Assembly: GCA_947253625.1 (NCBI GenBank)
Contig: CAMYAB010000004.1
Coordinates: forward strand, 32,619 to 96,618
DNA from: an uncultured Porphyromonadaceae bacterium
GTDB lineage: Bacteria; Bacteroidota; Bacteroidia; Bacteroidales; Porphyromonadaceae
DNA length: 64,000 nt
Direction: 5' to 3'
Both the position numbers and the translations under genes were made by a program. Shown here piece after piece: positions 61,888-64,000 of this stretch. The notes under the pieces were generated by a model. That model saw nothing but the letters and a program-made list of their open reading frames with translations. It was not told the origin of the DNA and made no database searches. The number at the start of each line of letters is the position of its first letter. The first letter of the stretch is position 1.

Positions 61888-63675
61888 TTAGTCTAGCTTG
61901 AGTACAGCCAAAAAGGCCTTTTGTGGCACTTCCACTGTGCCGATCTGCTTCATGCGCTTCTTGCCTTCCTTTTGCTTTTCTAGGAGTTTGCGTTTGCGTG
62001 AGACGTCTCCTCCGTAGCATTTGGCGGTCACATCTTTTCGTACAGCTTTGATTGTTTCTCGTGCGATGATCTTTGCTCCGATAGCGGCTTGTATGGCGAT
62101 CTCAAACTGTTGTCTAGGGATTAGCTCTTTCAGTTTTTCGCACATGCGTCTGCCGAGAGCTTCGGCATTATCCACGTGGGTCAGTAGCGTGAGTGCATCC
62201 ACTTGCTCGCCATTTAGCAGGATGTCCACTTTTACCAGTTTGGAGGGTCGGTAGTCGTGGATATGGTAGTCAAATGATGCGTAGCCCCGTGAGACGCTCT
62301 TTAGTTTGTCATAAAAGTCTATGACGATCTCTCCCAACGGAATATCGTAAGTCAGCTCTATTCGGTTGCCAAAAAGGTAGTCTTGCCTGATCAGCTCTCC
62401 ACGCTTTCCGAGACAAAGGGTCATGATCGGACCTATGTAGTCCGTTGTGGTGATCACACTTGCTCGAATGTAGGGCTCTTCTATGTGGTCTATATTTACA
62501 GGATCGGGCATGCCGGATGGGTTGTGCACCTCCAGTACGGTCCCTTGCTTGGTGTGGACTTTGTAGGATACGTTGGGCACAGTCGTGATTACGCTCATGT
62601 TGTACTCACGATCCAAGCGCTCTTGTATGATTTCCATGTGGAGCAGGCCCAGAAACCCACAGCGAAAACCAAAGCCCAAGGCGACTGAGCTTTCCGGTTG
62701 AAAGGTCAGCGAGGCGTCGTTGAGCTGGAGCTTCTCGAGGGAGGATCTGAGGTTCTCAAACTCCTCCGGGGCGATCGGATAGACTCCGGCAAAGACCATG
62801 GGCTTCACCTCCTCAAATCCGGCGATGGCCTTTGTCGCTCCATTCTTTACGGTCGTGATGGTGTCTCCCACCTTTACCTCTGTGGAGGTCTTGATCCCGG
62901 AGATGATGTAGCCCACATCACCGGTCCTGATCTCATCTTTGGGCATCATTCCGAGTTTCAGCGTCCCTACCTCGTCTGCCTCGTACTCCTTGCCGGTATT
63001 GATGAACTTCACTTGCTCGCCTTTTCGGAGCACCCCGCTCTCAACCTTGAAGTAAGCGATAATCCCCCGAAAAGCATTGAATACGGAGTCAAAAATCAAG
63101 CACTGCAGGGGCGCATCCGGGTCTCCTGTGGGTGCCGGTATACGCCGGACGATAGCTTCGAGGATACTCTCCACTCCCTCGCCCGTCTTTCCGCTGGCCT
63201 GCAGGATCTCATCACGTTCACAGCCAAGTAGGTTCACGATCTCATCTCCGATCTCCTCCGGCCTTGCACTGGGGAGGTCAATTTTGTTGAGTACAGGTAT
63301 GATCGTCAGGTCGTGCTCAAGTGCCATGTAGAGGTTGGAGATGGTCTGGGCTTGGATCCCTTGTGAGGCATCCACGATCAAGAGGGCCCCCTCGCAGGCG
63401 GCGATGGAGCGCGAGACTTCGTACGAAAAGTCCACGTGCCCCGGTGTGTCGATTAGGTTGAGCACATAGTCCTCTCCGTTGAGTGAGTAATCCATCTGTA
63501 TGGCGTGGCTCTTGATCGTGATTCCACGCTCGCGCTCCAGGTCCATGTTGTCCAATACTTGGTCTTGGGCATCACGCTCCGAGACCGTCTGAGTGTACTC
63601 CAGCAGACGGTCCGCAAGTGTGCTTTTCCCGTGGTCGATGTGAGCAATGATACAAAAGTTGCGAATATGCTTCAT
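61888..63675 (-). CDS. lepA: elongation factor 4 (LepA)
   Basis: LepA is a ribosome-bound GTPase that affects translocation and initiation under stress. The 595 aa protein from the ATG at 63675 starts MKHIRNFCIIAHIDHGKST with G1, then DTPGHVDF (G3) and NKIDLPSARPEE (G4), an EF-G-like domain order and the C-terminal LepA domain with YGGDVSRKRKLLEKQKEGKK. The open frame runs 80 codons further upstream without similarity; the chosen start gives the family length. A CAAAGATA at 63850-63857 (reverse TATCTTTG) may be a -7 box, without a -33 box. Confidence 0.97.
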   Translation of the reverse strand: MKHIRNFCIIAHIDHGKSTLADRLLEYTQTVSERDAQDQVLDNMDLERERGITIKSHAIQMDYSLNGEDYVLNLIDTPGHVDFSYEVSRSIAACEGALLIVDASQGIQAQTISNLYMALEHDLTIIPVLNKIDLPSARPEEIGDEIVNLLGCERDEILQASGKTGEGVESILEAIVRRIPAPTGDPDAPLQCLIFDSVFNAFRGIIAYFKVESGVLRKGEQVKFINTGKEYEADEVGTLKLGMMPKDEIRTGDVGYIISGIKTSTEVKVGDTITTVKNGATKAIAGFEEVKPMVFAGVYPIAPEEFENLRSSLEKLQLNDASLTFQPESSVALGFGFRCGFLGLLHMEIIQERLDREYNMSVITTVPNVSYKVHTKQGTVLEVHNPSGMPDPVNIDHIEEPYIRASVITTTDYIGPIMTLCLGKRGELIRQDYLFGNRIELTYDIPLGEIVIDFYDKLKSVSRGYASFDYHIHDYRPSKLVKVDILLNGEQVDALTLLTHVDNAEALGRRMCEKLKELIPRQQFEIAIQAAIGAKIIARETIKAVRKDVTAKCYGGDVSRKRKLLEKQKEGKKRMKQIGTVEVPQKAFLAVLKLD

Positions 63676-64000
63676 TGGATTGGGCTGTTCTCTGAAATAA
63701 TGTCTTCTTCCGTTGCTATAAAATAGTGTCATGTCGCTCTCCGAGGAGGGTGGGGACCGGAGGCATAGTGACTCATTGCGAGTGCTCCTGCCACGCCCAT
63801 TCGTGCATGACCATGAGGATACTCCTATAAATAAGGTCTCATAAGCGCACAAAGATACCGAAAAAATGGCGTCCTTTTGCCCGATAGCATTCGTCCTATA
63901 AACCTCTTGTTCCACCCCCTTTTTTTTTGCTCCTATCCGTGAAACCGATTTCTTCTATCCGTGAAAAGTTTTGCTTCTATCCGTGAAACCGATCGCTTCT
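63676..64000. other. intergenic region upstream of lepA
   Basis: The last 325 bases contain a possible lepA -7 box and the fourth family A repeat; no gene is supported. The open frame continuing upstream of lepA is judged non-coding. Confidence 0.6.
63930..64000 (+). repeat. family A 22-base tandem repeat, copy 4 (cut by window end)
   Basis: Units begin at 63930, 63952 and 63974, with a fourth starting at 63996 and truncated by the window. The core CTTCTATCCGTGAAA and linkers GATCG and GTTTTG are the same as in copy 3, so copies 3 and 4 are closest relatives. Confidence 0.88.

Noticed and set aside
61888..63915. Extended lepA start at 63915
   Set aside because: The 80 extra codons show no similarity to LepA and include an upstream region with a possible promoter box.

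Overview
The window looks like a chromosomal segment of a Bacteroidota bacterium, most likely a Porphyromonas or close relative. Supporting evidence: a SusC/SusD pair, promoters of the TTTG-N19-TAnnTTTG type, a DPP5-like S9 peptidase whose catalytic residues fall three positions after those I recall for Porphyromonas gingivalis DPP5, the ftsX-DUF3098-uppP-truB-queA-folK order, and a pyrG-yidC-DUF6242-uppS-bamA-ompH-ompH order typical of this phylum. The species cannot be named from the sequence alone. All but four of the protein genes lie on the minus strand.

Layout. 1-4147: cell-envelope and tRNA-modification operon (ftsX, DUF3098, uppP, truB, queA, start of folK). 4836-10156 (plus strand): two overlapping secreted peptidases, a DPP5-type S9 enzyme and a tricorn-like S41 enzyme. 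10444-20822: a six-gene minus-strand operon (SusC with STN domain, SusD, two lipoproteins, a thioredoxin-fold protein, an M16 metallopeptidase) that reads as a peptide-capture locus convergent with the two peptidases. 21427-23896: a TonB-dependent receptor under a well-preserved TPP riboswitch with its own promoter, so probably a thiamin transporter. 23997-29799: a small ribbon-helix-helix protein, tRNA-Arg, then creD, a comEA-like gene, a LolD-like ATPase, tcdA and an orphan trpB2.

30288-43498: a ten-gene minus-strand cluster for an uncommon glycan. It encodes a DUF6259-like glycosidase, an NAGPA-type phosphodiester glycosidase, a GH89 alpha-N-acetylglucosaminidase, tatA, tatC, a glycerophosphodiester phosphodiesterase, a Tat-exported DUF4434-like protein, an FAD oxidoreductase, an SGNH hydrolase and a sugar-porter MFS. 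The Tat translocase genes sit inside it next to an apparent Tat substrate. This is the best candidate for an undescribed system. 43786-46377 is clpB. 46883-56814 is the envelope-assembly run, including a BamA with a Gly/Tyr-rich insertion. tRNA-Lys follows, then a NagB/PIG-L fusion whose NagB catalytic residues all look replaced (57710-59695), then mscL, dnaB and lepA.

The intergenic spaces carry three families of 21-22 bp tandem repeats. Family A is a TCTATCCGTGAAA-type repeat at four loci. Family B has AAATCAC-N3-GTGATTT palindromic units and occurs at two loci sharing a 52-base identical segment. Family C has AAACTGTAGTTT units at one locus. Intrinsic terminator hairpins mark most operon ends.
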